Source of the DNA: Pseudomonas californiensis
GTDB lineage: Bacteria > Pseudomonadota > Gammaproteobacteria > Pseudomonadales > Pseudomonadaceae
DNA length: 64,000 nucleotides
Assembly (NCBI RefSeq): GCF_021147775.1
Contig: NZ_JAGTPK010000018.1
Coordinates: 62,001-126,000 of the forward strand
Direction of reading: 5' to 3'
Of this stretch, positions 63,844-64,000 are shown piece after piece. Position numbers and translations under genes: made by a program. Every line of letters starts with the position of its first letter. Positions within the stretch are counted from its first letter, which is position 1. The notes under the pieces are model-generated. The model did no database searches, had not been told where the DNA came from, and saw only the letters and a program-made list of their open reading frames with translations.

Positions 63844-64000
63844 CCCCCTGCCCCGCCGTAAAGATAACCTTGCCCACGACGTGTTTCGATCACCGACCGA
63901 CCCAGCTTGCGCCTCAAATGATTGACATGGACCTCGATAACGTTTGAGTCGCGCTCGTTTTCACCATCATAAAGGTGCTCGGCAAGATGGCTCTTGGACA
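63840..64000 (-). CDS. OmpR/PhoB-family response regulator (partial, C-terminal end)
   Basis: The last about 53 codons of the cognate regulator; it continues past the right edge. The visible part is the end of the winged helix DNA-binding domain: SKSHLAEHLYDGENERDSNVIEV, then HVNHLRRKLGRSVIETRRGQGYLY, containing the recognition helix and the wing, ending GGAGG. The stop codon overlaps the kinase start, as expected for a regulator-kinase pair in the order regulator first. Confidence 0.92.
   Translation of the reverse strand, partial: SKSHLAEHLYDGENERDSNVIEVHVNHLRRKLGRSVIETRRGQGYLYGGAGG

Overview
The window reads as chromosomal DNA from a fluorescent pseudomonad, most likely the Pseudomonas syringae group. 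Three things point there: the gene order clpA/clpS/cspD/idh, nudix/mnmA/hflD/purB, aceA and nuoABCDEFGHIJKLMN is the order known from Pseudomonas; isocitrate dehydrogenase is the large monomeric type; and NuoC and NuoD are fused. No insertion sequence, prophage, CRISPR array or integron was found. Almost all of it is core genome with short gaps.

Layout. 1-2522: end of a type II secretion cluster (gspF partial, gspE) and a small secreted protein, all on the minus strand. 3027-5768: an exported family 3 glycosidase preceded by what looks like a transcription attenuator. 5814-9261: an accessory-like block with a TetR regulator, an MFS transporter and a GNAT acetyltransferase (minus) and a divergent LysR regulator (plus). 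9539-12831: an aldehyde dehydrogenase of the alpha-ketoglutaric semialdehyde type and a SolA-type flavin oxidase. 12848-14721: the alkaline protease inhibitor gene and the serralysin gene aprA, which is interrupted by an in-frame amber codon. 15128-19738: a BAX-inhibitor-like membrane protein, tRNA-Ser(UGA), the tusDCBE sulfur relay operon, a TrpD-like protein and a glutathionyl-hydroquinone reductase. 19793-27300: a tight minus-strand run ftsK-lolA-rarA-crcB-serS-cysG.

27766-32814 is an N-degron and proteolysis neighbourhood: the two aminoacyl-protein transferases aat and bpt, then infA, then the ATPase clpA and the adaptor clpS, then cspD. 33486-42173 holds monomeric isocitrate dehydrogenase, a Nudix hydrolase, mnmA, hflD, purB, a JmjC-type ribosomal oxygenase, a GNAT enzyme and a small secretin-like exported protein. 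42702-44027 is isocitrate lyase. Idh and AceA compete for isocitrate, so both sides of the TCA/glyoxylate branch lie within 11 kb. 44491-59447 is the complete 13-gene complex I operon. The right end has an AI-2E family permease, a chemoreceptor with a flagellar sigma-28-like promoter, a sensor kinase and the tail of its response regulator.

Most worth a second look: a roughly 350-nt highly structured region between the secretin-like gene and aceA, with an intrinsic terminator pointing left (candidate unannotated ncRNA, 42284-42640); mutually exclusive terminator and antiterminator hairpins plus a tiny leader ORF before the glycosidase (2927-3002); the amber codon in aprA (14248-14250); Fur-box-like and perfect-palindrome sites upstream of nuoA; and a hairpin in the only large gap of the distal nuo operon, before nuoG. 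I found no clearly new multi-gene system.
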